In this document: positions 45,888-57,321 of the stretch, one piece after another
Position numbering within the stretch: the stretch's first letter is position 1
How the letters are laid out: every line of letters starts with the position of its first letter
Origin: Ancistrus triradiatus
Taxonomy: Eukaryota; Chordata; Actinopteri; Siluriformes; Loricariidae
Assembly: GCA_025084515.1 (NCBI GenBank)
Contig: JAJAGP010001353.1
Coordinates: forward strand, 124,001 to 188,000
Direction of reading: 5' to 3'
DNA: 64,000 nt
Notes under the pieces: model-generated
Databases searched by the model: none
Seen by the model: only the letters and a program-made list of their open reading frames with translations
Told to the model about the DNA's origin: nothing
Translations under genes and position numbers: made by a program

Positions 45888-46090
45888 GTAGCTCTGGTGG
45901 CTTGATGGTAAGAGCCAGTACCTGAAATATGCAGTTTCTTAATGCCTGGGTTTGAGTCCTGCATGGAGCTCGCAAGATGCAAGGTGACATTTGTGTGGTA
46001 CATTTTTGGAACCTTGTGATGGACTGTCATCTCATCAAGTTTATAAATGTTTCTATCCCCAGTCAACTCTGGGTTAAGCTCCAGAACCTC
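45888..46090 (+). repeat. SINE-like fragment (type b head)
   Basis: GTGGCTTGATGGTAAGAGCC (A-box-like), GGGTTTGAGTCCTG (B-box-like), then TGTGATGGACTGTCATCTCA, a phrase shared with 22120-22145. Decayed. Confidence 0.55.
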
Positions 46091-46740
46091 AGAAAATAAG
46101 ATGTTGAAGTTCAACAGGCTGTAAAAGTCCACAAACCAATATGCGAACAATTTGAACTTCACCAATCTGCAGTCAGACAGACTGTGTACAAATGGAAAAA
46201 TTTCAAAATCACTGTTACCCTCCCAAGGAGTGGTTGACCAACAAAGAACAGGCAAAAAAGCAATGTGTTTAATAGTCCGTGAGGTCACAAAGAAACCTAA
46301 TTAAAGGCTTTGCTCACACTGGCTAATGTTAATGTTCATGATTTTACCACCAGGAGTATGCTGAACAATAAGGGTGTGCAAGGACAAGCCTCTTGCTCTC
46401 CAAAAGAACATTACCACTCATTATGTGACATCTGGAGAAACCAGAAGGCTACTGGAAAAAAACAAAACTTTAGTTGCAGTCATTGCTGTACAAGAGGGTC
46501 ACACCAGATACGGAAACAGAGGTTCATATACTGTTGCCACTCACAGATATGTAAAATTGTATCATGTTCCACAATAAATAAATGGCCAGGTATAATATTT
46601 GGTCTTGTTTGCATAATGGGGTACTCTTTATCTACTTTTAGAATTTGAGTGAAAATGTGACTGTTTTAAGTCATATATACTGTATCTATGCAGAAATGTA
46701 GTAAATTCTAAAGGGTTAAGAAAACTTTCAAGCACCATAG
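46091..46740 (+). mobile_element. Tc1-a copy, centre deleted
   Basis: The N-terminal HTH region (GATGTTGAAGTTCAACAGGC; GTCAGACAGACTGTGTACAA) runs to about 46460, then jumps to the C-terminus (GTTGCAGTCATTGCTGTACA at about 46474). The right repeat follows, ending CAAGCACCATAG with TA. All catalytic segments lie in the deleted part. The left repeat is absent. Confidence 0.8.
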
Positions 46741-47299
46741 TATAGTTGTTATAAATAGACATAATCAAGAAGAAAAATGGATAACATAGTCCCAGACCTC
46801 TAACGGTTAAACTTCATATTATTGCTGCAAAACCTCTTTCCTAAGACCCAGCTGGTAATATTCACATCCTAGTGAAAACTTTGCTCTCTGCTTTTCAAGA
46901 TCTGCCATCTCTGGCAGATAGTTTGTTTTCCTAGAGCTAATTTAATATTCTTGTTATAACTTTAGAAGCAGGAAATGCTGCTGGCACACAGTAGCAAATA
47001 TAATTACTGTGTTTTTACACACAAGCCAATGCAATGCTGAGGCTGAGGCTGGATGTCAGTGGTCACCATCTTAAAGGACAGCATAGACACTGTGTTCAAC
47101 AGTATTTTGATAATGTATGTCAGTAAAACTAAGGAAAAATAAATTATATTCAAATAATTTGTCATGACTTTCTAATATTCCTATTAAGTTTAGAAATGCT
47201 TCAGTTATTTTGAATGAATAATTGTTATGCCATATAATACTACATATTAAATAAGATACACAGCTGGGACTCTGCCAGCTTCATGTATATAGCATAATA
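46741..47299. other. No recognisable gene
   Basis: AT-rich spacer without motifs that I recognise. Confidence 0.4.
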
Positions 47300-48525
47300 A
47301 GATATTTACATTTAGATTTAGTCATTTGGCAGACACTCTAGCCAAAGAGCAACTTACAAAACATGCAAAGAGTGTGAGCTGCCACAAGGTACTTGATGAT
47401 CTGGATAAATATTCATTATCAGGTAGACTATATACTAATGCTACTCAGAGACTAACAAGCAAGCTCTCAGGTTTGACATTAAGGACATATACTGTATATA
47501 TAACAATTACTGTGAGGTTTAGGGTAAAGCTGATAAAAATAGTAATACCAGCAGCTACAACAAACCTGCAGAGAAATAGAATGCTCTGCGTTTGGAAGGC
47601 TGGAGGGCTATTCTGACTCGTGTGAGAAGCTCGTTTCACCAATAAGGACACTGAAACATTGAGATCTGCCCTTGAGGGCATGGTTCAATTTCAAAGAATT
47701 ATGTACCAGACATCCTGAAGCTTAAGTCCTTGAGGTGTGTTATTCTGACTGAAAGGAATGTTAATAAAATGGAACAGAGCCCTAGGACACCTGAAAAGCT
47801 AGGACTAGATTTAAGATTTGATCCTGGCAGGCAACCAGTCAAGTAATCTCAGTAACGGTGATACTTGATAAATGTTGGTAGGGTGGGAACCAGATGTACA
47901 GCAGAATTCTGAATGCTCTGTAATGGAGAAAAAGAACATGAAGGCAAACCAGCAAGCAACACATAACACTGTAGTAAGCAAGTCTGGAAATGACAAGAGC
48001 CTGTATGAGAAACTGAGCAGTTTATCTGGTCAGAAAAAGATGTATTCTTCTGATGTTCTGCAGAAGAAATCTGTAAGATCTGGTGGTTGATGTGGTGTAG
48101 TTAGAAAATCACATAGAGAGTCTTTGCCATGTGGGCTAAATGGACAGTGAGACCATCTATGTTGAATGAGAGGGATGTTTTTAGATTCAGATGTTGATTT
48201 GCTAGCCAGGGAGAGATATTAAAAAGGCAATTAGGTAAGTGTTTTGAAATTTGGGAGGTAACAGGGAATGAAGAGTAAAATGGAGTATCAAATGCATAGC
48301 AGTAATATGAAAAGACTTGATATCTAATCACTGAGCCCAGTGATTTAATATATGTGGCAGAATGGAAATGGATAAAGAACTGATCCCTGAGGACCCCCAG
48401 AAGTAATCATATGAGATGATGAAATTGATCTTTCCATGCTGCCTGGTAAGATTGATCTTGTAAGTATGAGGAGAACAAGACAACGACATAGCCCCTAATG
48501 CCCACGTTAGCAAGAGTGGAGAATC
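47300..48525 (-). mobile_element. Second L2-like LINE family relic
   Basis: The minus strand at 48100-48480 reads SLGSVIRYQVFSYYCYAFDTP, a damaged YADDT box, then LFNISPWLANQHLNLKTSL, the RT region after the active site. Further on, an IQNSAVHLV-like segment (about 47880-47915) matches the LINE C-terminus. At the far end, CATTTGGCAGACACTCTAGC at about 47321 resembles a LINE/SINE 3' end. Stops are frequent. The sequence differs clearly from the main L2 family. The extent below 47800 is less sure. Confidence 0.65.
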
Positions 48526-48577
48526 TGATAATTCACAGTATCAGATGAATCCCACGTAACAGATCAATCTGGCCACA

Positions 48578-49033
48578 ATGGAACCCGCAGATCAACAGAC
48601 AGCTTTGCCCGTTCCGGTAGACATAGCCTTAGATCGCCAGCAGACTTGGCTCCAACAGCATGATAAGCTTTTGGCATCCCTGCTGGAATCCAACCGCTTA
48701 CTTAACCAGACAATTTTGTTAATGAACAACAAACTTTGTCGCTTGCTTCTGTCTCCTCCGCAGAACAGAACATAACTCCTTCCTGCAGCCGGGAGCCAGA
48801 CGTCCCCCCATCTCCGGCGGCACTAGGGATCCTCCGAACACTCCGGCTGCATCGCCAATGTCCAACTCCTCTATCCTCCGCTCCGTGGGACCCTCAAGCA
48901 CGGAACCTCCCATCACCCATCCATGGCCGTATGCCGGGGACCTGTCCAAGTGATGGGGTTTCCTGCTGCAATGTGTCCTGGTCTTTCAACAGCATTCTGT
49001 GGTTTTTGTCACCAATGCTTCTAAGGTCTCGAA
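48578..49033 (+). pseudogene. gag: Gypsy gag 5' fragment
   Basis: The plus strand is open from ATG 48578 for 65 codons (MEPADQQTAL..., glutamine/leucine-rich). It then continues in other frames with HPSMAV..., YAGDLSKCWGFLLQC-like and VVFVTNASKV-like readings that match the early capsid region of fish Gypsy gag. Homology stops at 49033, exactly where a Tc1-d copy begins, and does not clearly resume after 50441. The start is supported by the family's usual N-terminus. No LTR was found upstream, where the minus-strand LINE ends at about 48525. Confidence 0.65.
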
Positions 49034-50439
49034 CAGTGGGGCAAAAAAGTATTTAGTCAGTCACTGATTGTACAAGATCTCCTACTTAGAAAAATGAGAG
49101 AGGTCTGTAATTTTCATCATAGGTACACTTCAACTATGAGAGACTAAATGAGAAAAAAATCCAGGAAATCACATAGTAGTATTTTGAAAGAATTTAATTG
49201 TAAATTATAGTGGAAAATAAGTATTTGGTCAATCAATTTGGTTCAGCTCAATATTTTGTTGGCAATGACAACATTTTCTGTAAGTCTTCACCAGGTTGGC
49301 ACACACTGTAGCTGGTATTTTGGCCCATTCCTCCATGCAGATCTCCTCTAGAGCAGTGATGTTTTGGGGCAACACGGACTTTCAACTCCCTCCTTAAGTT
49401 TTCTATGGGGTTGAGGTCTGGAGACTGGCTAGGCCACTCCAGAACCTTGAAATGCTTTTTACGGAGCCACTCCTTGGTTGCCCGAGCGGTATGTTTGGGA
49501 TCATTGTCATGCTGGAAGACTTCAATGCTCTCACTGATGGAAGGAGGTTTTGGCTTAAAATCTCACAATACATGGCCCTTCATTCATTCTTCCCTTAACA
49601 CAGATCAGTCGTCCTTGTCCCCTCTGCAGAAAAACAGCCCCAAAGCATGATGTTTCCACACCCATGCTTCACAGTAGGTATGGTGTTCTTGGAATGCAGT
49701 TCAGCATTCTTTTTCCTCCAGTTCAGTTTTTACCAAAAAGTTCTATTTTGGTTTCATCTGACCACATGATATTCTCCCAATCCTCTTCTGGATCATCCAT
49801 ATGCTCTCTGTCAAACTTCAGACGGGCCTGGACATGTACTGGGGATTTTTTGCTCTCCGTTCTCATCGATCATTTTGACCCCATAGGATGAGATCTTTTG
49901 TGTGGAGCCCCCAGATCGAGGGAGATTATCAATGGTCTTGTATGTCTTCCATTTTCTTACAATTGCTCCCACAGTTGATTTATTCACACCAAGCTGCTTG
50001 CCTATTGTAGATTCACACTTCCCAGCCTGGTGCAGGTCTACAATTTTTTTCCTGGGGTCCTTTGACAGCTCTTTGGTCTTGGCCATAGTTAAGTTTGGAG
50101 TCTGACTGTTTGATGCTGTGGACAGGTGTCTATTATACAGATAACGAGGTCAAACAGGTGCCATTAATACAGGTAACGAATGGAGGACAGAAGAGCTTCC
50201 TAAAGAAGAAGTTACAGGTCTGTGAGAGCCAGAAATATTGCTTGTTTGTGGGTGACCAAATACTAATACCATGATTTACAATTAAATTCTTTAAAAATGT
50301 GATTTCCTGGATTTTCTTTCTCATTTTTGTCTCTCATAGTTGAAGTGTACCTATGATGAAAATTACAGACCACTCTCATCTTTCTAAGTAGGAGAACTTG
50401 CACAATCAGTGGCTGACTAAATACTTTTTAGCCCCACTG
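49034..50439 (-). mobile_element. Tc1-d copy 1, both ends present
   Basis: The ends are CAGTGGGGCAAAAAAGTATT (49034) and its complement at 50420-50439; TA follows the right end but is mutated on the left (GAA). Terminal repeats are about 190 bases. 1406 bases in total. Confidence 0.9.
49270..50086 (-). pseudogene. Tc1-d copy 1 transposase
   Basis: The start at 50086 (minus) gives MAKTKELSKDPRKKIVDLHQ, the first HTH (STIGKQLGVNKSTVGAIVRKW) and the linker. A stretch between IDENGEQ and the CPGPSEV-like reading is deleted, at about 49835-49880. The rest is in other frames down to 49270 and matches copy 2 at the protein level, for example the WSDET catalytic block near 49770 and the FQHD-like block near 49500. 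Family length is about 340 residues. Frame breaks and the deletion inactivate it. Confidence 0.85.
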
Positions 50440-50441
50440 TA

Positions 50442-51950
50442 CATCCAGAAACTTGTCCAGTCCATGCTAAATTGAATCGAAATTTGTGCTTGTGGGGGTA
50501 TTACATGATATTAGGTACATTTCAGTCACAGGTGACTATTTTTTTGTCTGGTGAGCTTATTAGCAACATCCTGCTAAATGTACTACTTCTAAAGAAAAAT
50601 TTACTAATAAATATTTGATTAGTATTCAACAGTCCATGAAAGACAGAGAAGGGTGAAAGTTACTTATGAGTACATTATTTCCAATACATCGCCAGACTTT
50701 GAGCTCATTTATTAATGTTGGCATCTAATTTCCCTTTAGAGCTTGGATGGTTAATGTTACTGCTCAGGTTTAGAGGGCAATTAAAACTAAATAAAATTGT
50801 AAGTCATGACACCCCAGGCACTTGATTTATACAGCTACAGTCAGCTCAGGAAGTATTGGCACTCTTCGCAAAAAGATAAAAAGTTTCTAAAAAACTTCAT
50901 CTGAACATTTGAGCAAAACTGTTAAGAAAAATAATGTATTTTGCATCACAATTATTACAATGTCAGTTCTTATAAACAAAACGTAATGAAAGTATGTTCC
51001 CAATTATATTTTACTTGTTTTACCCAGTTGACCTGAGTCTCTAGGATGTCATACAGTAAATGGTCATCCATTTACTTTTTTTCACTGTAGGATGGTGCAG
51101 AGGTCAAATTATCAGAAATAAAATGTCATAAAAAAGAAACACAAGTGTGTAGATCTTCATAAGTCAGATAACTGCTGTACAAAATAGCTTCATGCCTGCC
51201 AATGTTAATACTCACTGTAACGACATTATGAAGTTTAAAACAACCTGTGGTGTAATTAATCTGCCTAGAAGTGGATGTAATTGTATTTTGACACACTTCA
51301 TAGAGATTAGGATGGCTCGAGAGGCAAAAGCTGTCTATGGATTGCAGCTGGAGATTTGAGAAGTCAGTAACTCTAAATCCCATAATTTAGGACTGGACAC
51401 CATGGCAGACAAATCATGAAAATGATTTTTATGGGAACACATTTGCAATTTGCTTAAGCACCTAAATTGAGTTCTATGGTCAGTTAACCCTTTCAGTCCT
51501 GAATTTGTTTTAAAAATGATTTCTTTGCAGTCAGTTTGCCTAGAGGATCAACATATTTCAGTACTTAATTTTCAGCAGTCAAAAACATTGTTTCAAAGAT
51601 GTTCAAAGATGTTTCAAAATGAAAATACAAAAATACTGAAATCATGTAAAATAGATGAAAATAGGTTAAAACATTTGTAGTCTGAGTCTGTTTGGTAAAA
51701 AAGTACTGGAAACTTAAACCTTCCAAAAGTACTGGAAGGTTTAATACCCAAATAAAGTTTCTGTTTTTTTTTTTTTTCTCAGGTTCCAAAAAGTACTAAA
51801 TAAAGGAGTGTCATTAATTGTGAGCCTAGTTTTTGTTAGTTTTTTTTTTTAATATAAAAATAGATTAGTGTCATATTTTTTGTATGAGCATGTCTTTGTG
51901 CTTTTCCCCCAGTAGTGCAGTAGTGCCAACACATTGTATAAAGTGATATA
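50442..51950. other. No recognisable gene
   Basis: AT-rich sequence between two Tc1-d copies, with homopolymer T runs at about 51758-51777 and 51840-51851. No motif is recognised in the small open frames. Confidence 0.45.
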
Positions 51951-53352
51951 AAGTGGCTCAAAATAGTATTTAGTCAGCCACTGATTGTGCAAGTTCTCCT
52001 ACTTAGAAAGATGAGAGCAGTCTGTAATTTTATCATAGGTACACTTCAGCTATGAGAGACAAAATGAGAAAAAAAATCCAGGAAATCACATTGTCGGATT
52101 TTTACATAATTTAATTGTAAATCATGATGAAAAATAAGTATTTGGTCACCCACAAACAAGCAAGATTTCTGCCTCTTACAGACCTGTAACTTCATCTTTA
52201 AGAAGCTCTTCTGTGCTCCAGTCATTACCTCTATTAATGGCACCTGTTTGACCTCGTTATCTGTATAAAAGACACCTGTCCACAGCCTCAAACAGTCAAA
52301 CTCCAAACTCAACTATGACCAAAACCAAAGAGCTGTCAAAGGACAACTGGAAGAAAATTGTAGACCTGCACCAGGCTGGGAAGAGTGAATCTACAATAGG
52401 CAAGCAGGTTGGTGTGAATAAATCAACTGTGGGAGCAATTGTAAGACATACAAGACCATTGATAATCAAAGTAACAAAGGCTACCGTCAGTAACACACAA
52501 CGCCGAGAGGGACTCAGATCCTGCAGTGGAAGACGTCCAGGCGTACATGTCCAGGCCCATCTGAAGTTTGCCAGAGAGCATATGGATGATCCAGAAGAGG
52601 ATTGGGAGAATATCATGTGGTCAGACGAAACCAAAATAGAACTTTTTGGTAAAAATTCAATTGGAGGAAAAAGAATGCTGAGTTGAATTCCAAGAACACC
52701 ATACCTACTGTGAAGCATGGGTGTGGAAACATCATGCTTTGGGGCTGTTTTTCTGCAAAGGGGACAGGACGACTGATCCGTGTTAAGGGAAGAATGAATG
52801 GGGCCATGTATCGTGAGATTTTTAGCCAAAATCTCCTTCCATCAGTGAGAGCATTGAAGATGAAACGTGACTGGGTCTTCCAGCATGACCCCAAACACAC
52901 CGCTCGGGCAACGGAGGAGTGGCTTCGTAAAAAGCATTTCAAGGCCCTTCAGACCTCACCCCCATAGAACATTTGTGGAGGGAGTTGAAAGTCCGAGTTG
53001 CCCCAAAACATAACTGCTCTAGAGAAGACCTGCATGGAAAAATGGGCCAAAATACCAGCTGTGTGCAAATCTGGTGAAGACTTACAGGAAACGTTTGACC
53101 TCTGTCATTGCCAACAAAGGTTATGTTACAAAGTACTTAGTTGAACCAAATATATTGACCAAATACTTATTTTCCACCATAATTTACAATTAAATTCTTT
53201 AAAAATCCTACAATGTGATTTCCTGGATTTTTTTTTGTTTTGTCTCTCATAGTTAAAGTGTACCTATGATGAAAATTACAGACCTCTATCATCTTTCTAA
53301 GTAGCAGAACTTGCACAATCAGTGGCTGACTAAATACTTTTTTGCTCCACTG
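51951..53352 (+). mobile_element. Tc1-d copy 2, both ends present
   Basis: The left end AAGTGGCTCAAAATAGTATT (51951, after TA; first base mutated from C) and right end at 53333-53352 before TA are inverted copies over about 190 bases. 1402 bases, in the opposite orientation to copy 1 and 1.5 kb away. Confidence 0.9.
52315..53090 (+). pseudogene. Tc1-d copy 2 transposase
   Basis: The start at 52315 (MTKTKELSKDNWKKIVDLHQ) has the first HTH intact. A deletion follows VGAIVRH. The first catalytic block IMWSDETKIELF (about 52612-52647, D kept) is in the first frame, which ends at a frameshift near 52680. The frame 52683-52967 carries TVKHGCGNIMLWGCF and WVFQHDPKHTA (second acid kept, with the usual N-D step shortened). 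After another shift, the block that should read as PIEHLW is seen at about 52964-52982 in a third frame. Two or three indels and one deletion inactivate it. Confidence 0.9.
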
Positions 53353-53354
53353 TA

Positions 53355-54273
53355 GAACTCTGTCTATACCTGAACACCTACTATTCAATTTCATATGATA
53401 TATTAGTTCTCAGAGGGTTTGAAGTAAACAACTGTCAGAGTGAACCTATGGGGGTAATTCTTTTTCCACTCTGATTTATGAAACACAGTTTCAAGATCTA
53501 TGGAAATGGAGTAGGGCTGTGCTCTTTCCTTACTTGGCTCAGAAAAATCTGGATTGCAATGAAATCTGTGAAATGTGTTTGTTTATTTTTAATCAATTTC
53601 AAACAAAGTTCTTATACATTAAAGGAGGGATATCAGTCAATTCTGACATGTGTCTGATGAAAAATGAAAAAGCAGAAATGGCCAGATAGGAACAGCATTG
53701 GTCAGAAACCCAAGGGAATTGGACAGGAATCTGTGGTGGTGACCATTAGTTTGTGATAGAAACCCTAGGCTGGATTAGCTTGCAAGAGCTCCACACACAA
53801 GAAAAGCACAACTTATTCATACATGTAAGCAGTGATTAAAAAAATACTGAGAACTTGAAAAGCAGTTGCCACTATCTGCAAAGTCTAAAGGTCTAGTGAA
53901 GTCTAGTGAAAATCCTATATTTTCCCTGAACAAACATCTGATTAACTAGAATTGCAAATATTTCAATAGAATGTAATAGACAAAAATGTTTAACTGCAAT
54001 AGCATTCACACATAGTGGGAGCACAACACAGCAGGATGCACAGTTTACTATATATTAACAGCAGTGTTTCATAAATCCCTTTGACCAGTAATGCATCCAG
54101 AAAACCCAACTGATTTAAAAGGCTACTGTTAATATGATGCAATATACTGAAATCAAACCCTTCCAAAATAATAAAACCAGTTAAAACATCCATATGGAAA
54201 AAAGTTTAGAGAATACACAAATTATGACAAAGGCTACATGTCTGTATCTATAACTAAACCTGCACATGTATAT
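53355..54273. other. No recognisable gene
   Basis: AT-rich spacer. Nothing recognised. Confidence 0.4.
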
Positions 54274-54374
54274 TACAGTGGTGTGAAAAATGTTAGCCCC
54301 CTTCCTGATTTCCTTTTTTTTCGCATGTTTGTCACACTTAAGTGTTTCGGAACATCAAAACAATGTAAATATTA

Positions 54375-54952
54375 CCATATTTTTCGGACCATAAAGCGCA
54401 CTGGATTATAAGACGCAATATCAACGATCGGCTGCTAATGGGTATATTTTCATACATAAAGCGCACCGGGTTATAAGACGCATGAAATGAAACAAAACTC
54501 TTAAGTTCCGTCGGAAACTCAGTTTGGTGGTCTTTACCTGGCGCATGGCGTCTTCTTGCTTCCTCCACTTCAGTACCATTGATTCGTTAATGTTGAATTC
54601 TCTCGCAGCTGCTCTATTTCCGTGTTGTGCTGCGTGACTGATAGCGCTGAGTTTGAAATCCGCTTCGAAAATGAATGAATGAATGAATGCACGTACCCTA
54701 ATGCTGAAGCACATACCGTATTACTCCGTGATGCTGCGCACTACGGTTGCCATAAGCTTCGTAACTTACCAAGGCCGTGCTAAAACATTGTGACAGATTT
54801 ATGAGCGCTGTGTACCATCTACAATCGGTTCTACGTCAGAAAGCATAACCAGAATTAATTCATACATTAGACGCACTGCATTTTAAGGCGCACTGTCGAT
54901 TTTTGAGAAAGTTAAAGGATTTTAAGTGCGCCTTATGGTTCGAAAAATACGG
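54375..54952 (-). mobile_element. pogo-like non-autonomous transposon inside Tc1-e
   Basis: 578 bases flanked by TA. The left end CCATATTTTTCGGACCATAA and the right end (complement CCGTATTTTTCGAACCATAA) are inverted. Removing it restores the Tc1-e arm (...AATATTA|GTCAAAGACAAC, compare ATATTGATCAAAGACAAC in the right arm). Internally the minus strand keeps an HTH fragment (see 54480-54690). Confidence 0.88.
54480..54690 (-). pseudogene. pogo-like transposase HTH fragment
   Basis: On the minus strand, FKLSAISHAAQHGNRAAARE followed by FNINESMVLKWRKQEDAM is the helix-turn-helix (Brinker-type DNA-binding domain) of pogo/Tigger-type transposases. About 50 residues survive. The DDE catalytic domain is absent, so this cannot move DNA, though the DNA-binding part is strikingly well kept. 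The upstream reading enters a (GAAT)n-like stretch (ATGAATGAATGAATG at about 54670), and downstream it runs into the CGCATG... terminal region. Confidence 0.75.
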
Positions 54953-55214
54953 TAGTCAAAGACAACACAAGTAAACACAAAATGCAGTCTTTAAATGAAG
55001 GTGTTTATTATTAAGGGAGAAAGAAGTCCAAACTTACATGGCCCTGTGTGAAAAAGTGATCGCCTCCTCTTATTAAATCATAACTTAAATATGGTTTATT
55101 ACACCTGAGTTCACTGTCTCTAGCCACACCCAGGCCTGATTATTGAAACACCTGTTCTCAATCAGGACATCACTTAAATAGGACCTGCCAGAAGATCCTT
55201 AAGAGCTACACATC

Positions 55215-56240
55215 ATGCCAAGATCTAAAGAAATTCAGGAACAATTGAGAAAGAAAGTAATTGAGAGCTATCAGACTGGAAAGGGTTATAAAGCTATTTC
55301 TGAAGCTTTGGGACTCCAGGGAACCACAGTGAGAGCCATTATCCACAAATGGTGAAGACTTGGAACAGTGGTGAATATTCCCAGGAGTGACCGGACGGCC
55401 AAACAAAATTACTCCAAGAGCGCAGCGACGACTCATCCAAGAGGTCACAAAAGACCCCACAACAACATCCAAAGAACTGCAGCCATCACTTGCCTCAGTT
55501 AAGGTCAGTGTCCATGCCTCCACCATAAGAAAGAGACTGGGCAAAAATGGCCTGCATGGCAGAGTTCCAAGACGAAAAACCACCGCTGAGCAAAAAGAAC
55601 ATTAAAGCTCGTCTCAATTTTTCCAGAACACATCTTGATGATCCCCATGACTTTTGGCAAAACATTCTGTGGACTGATGAGACAAAAGTTGAACTATTTG
55701 GAAGGTGTGTGTTCCATTACATCTGGTGTAAAAGTAACACAGCATTTCAGAAACAGAACATTATAGCAGCAGTAAAATATGGCGGTGGTAGTGTGATGGT
55801 CTGGGGCTGTTTTGCTGCTTCAGGACCTGGAAGACTTGCTGTGATAAATGGAACTATGAATTCTGCTGTCTACCAAAAAATCCTGAAGGAGAATGTCCGG
55901 CCATCTGTTTATGACATCAAGCTGAAACAAACTTGGGTTCTGCAGCAGGACAATGATCCAAAACACAGGAAGCAAGTCCAGCTGAATGAAGACTTTGGAA
56001 TGGCCTAGTCAAAGTCCTGACCTGAATCCTATTGAGATGCTGTGGCATGACCTTAAAAAGGCCGTTCATGCTGGAAAACCCTCCAATGTGGCTGAATGAC
56101 AACAATTCTGCAAAGATGAGTGGCCAAAATTCCTCCACAATGCTGTAAAAGACTCACTGCAAGTTATCACAAACGCTTGGTTGCAGTTGTTGCTGCTAAG
56201 GGTGCCCAACCAGTTATTAGGTTTAGGGGGCAATCACTTT
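55215..56240 (+). pseudogene. Tc1-e transposase
   Basis: The start at 55215 (MPRSKEIQEQLRKKVIESYQ) gives the first HTH (GKGYKAISEALGLQGTTVRA). KW is followed by TGA at about 55352, where relatives have CGA, so a CpG decay stop is likely. A frame change near 55390 leads to GRPNKITPRAQRRLIQEVTK and the second HTH (55387-55605). The frame 55547-56008 carries ILWTDETKVELF (first D), GGGSVMVWGCFAASGPGRL and WVLQQDNDPKHRK (second D). After another shift the third block SPDLNPIEMLWHDL (about 56013-56054) keeps E. All three acids of DD34E are present in different frames. Confidence 0.92.
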
Positions 56241-57321
56241 TTCACACAGGGCCATATAGGTTTGGATTTTTTTTCCCCTTAATAATACACACCTTCATTT
56301 AAAAACTGCATTTTTGTGTTTACTTGTGTTGTCTTTGATCAATATCTGAACTGGTTTGATGTTCCCGAAACACTTAAGTGTGACAAACATACAAAAAAAT
56401 AGAAAATCAGGAAGGGGCAGACACTTTTTCACATCACTGTATTTGGGATTAATTCAAAGCAAAACATTTAGACTTTGCCCTGTACTTGTAGCCATTCTTG
56501 CCCAAGTTATTATTAATTAAGCAGCAATGCATGAGAGGGAGTGCTATAACGTGAGATATTGGAACCGGAGTAATACGGTCATAGGCACGAGGCCACAGAC
56601 CAGCTGTTACTAAGACACAGTACTCTAATAACAGAAGAAAATTTGAGTGAGATCTTGATGTTAATGAAACCCTAGTATCTACATACCCAACTATCACTGC
56701 ATCTTAAGATGTCTTAAAAGTTTGTTATACCAAGGCATCTCTAGACATCTTAAGAAGGAATGAATGAAGACATTTATTTGTCTTGAGACAAGACAGTAAA
56801 TGTCTCAAGACATGGAAGTAATAATTTTGTGTTTCTTGAAGACAAAGCATGACTTCAAGACATGACATTGTTTTCAAGACATTGTCTTCGTCTTGTGTCT
56901 GAAGGTAGTTCAGTTTAGAGCAAATAATGCTACTCAAGATGATTTTATGGATTATTTTTTATTTATTAATTGTAATACATTTTTTCAAAACGTTAATAAC
57001 TTAAGGTAGTCTAATAATTTCTACAATCTTGAAACTTTTCAGAAGTACTAGTTTATGTAAATATTGTCATCAATTTTAACACAGAACAAAAAAAGGCTGT
57101 AATGAAATTGGTTTAAAAATGTAATTTTAATCAGGACAACAAGTAACAATAACAAGAATTAGATTGCATAATTCAGCAACATCAGTGTTTTGAGAATTAT
57201 GAAGACTGAAAACTTGAGTAAGACAGAAGGCTGTTAAATTCACAATAAGTTATATTAAATAAATATTTAAATACTAAATCTAAGTGCACTGTCCTTCATC
57301 TCGGTCAGGTCAACAATACAG

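Larger units (their letters stand above)
54276..56439 (+). mobile_element. Tc1-e transposon, both ends, with nested element
   Basis: The left end CAGTGGTGTGAAAAATGTTA (after TA at 54274-54275) and the right end (complement, TA at 56440-56441) define an element of 2164 bases, or about 1584 without the nested insert. Both arms hold an outer GTGTGAAAAA and an inner GTGTGAAAAAGTGATCGCC box (about 55046), the IR/DR layout. Confidence 0.92.
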
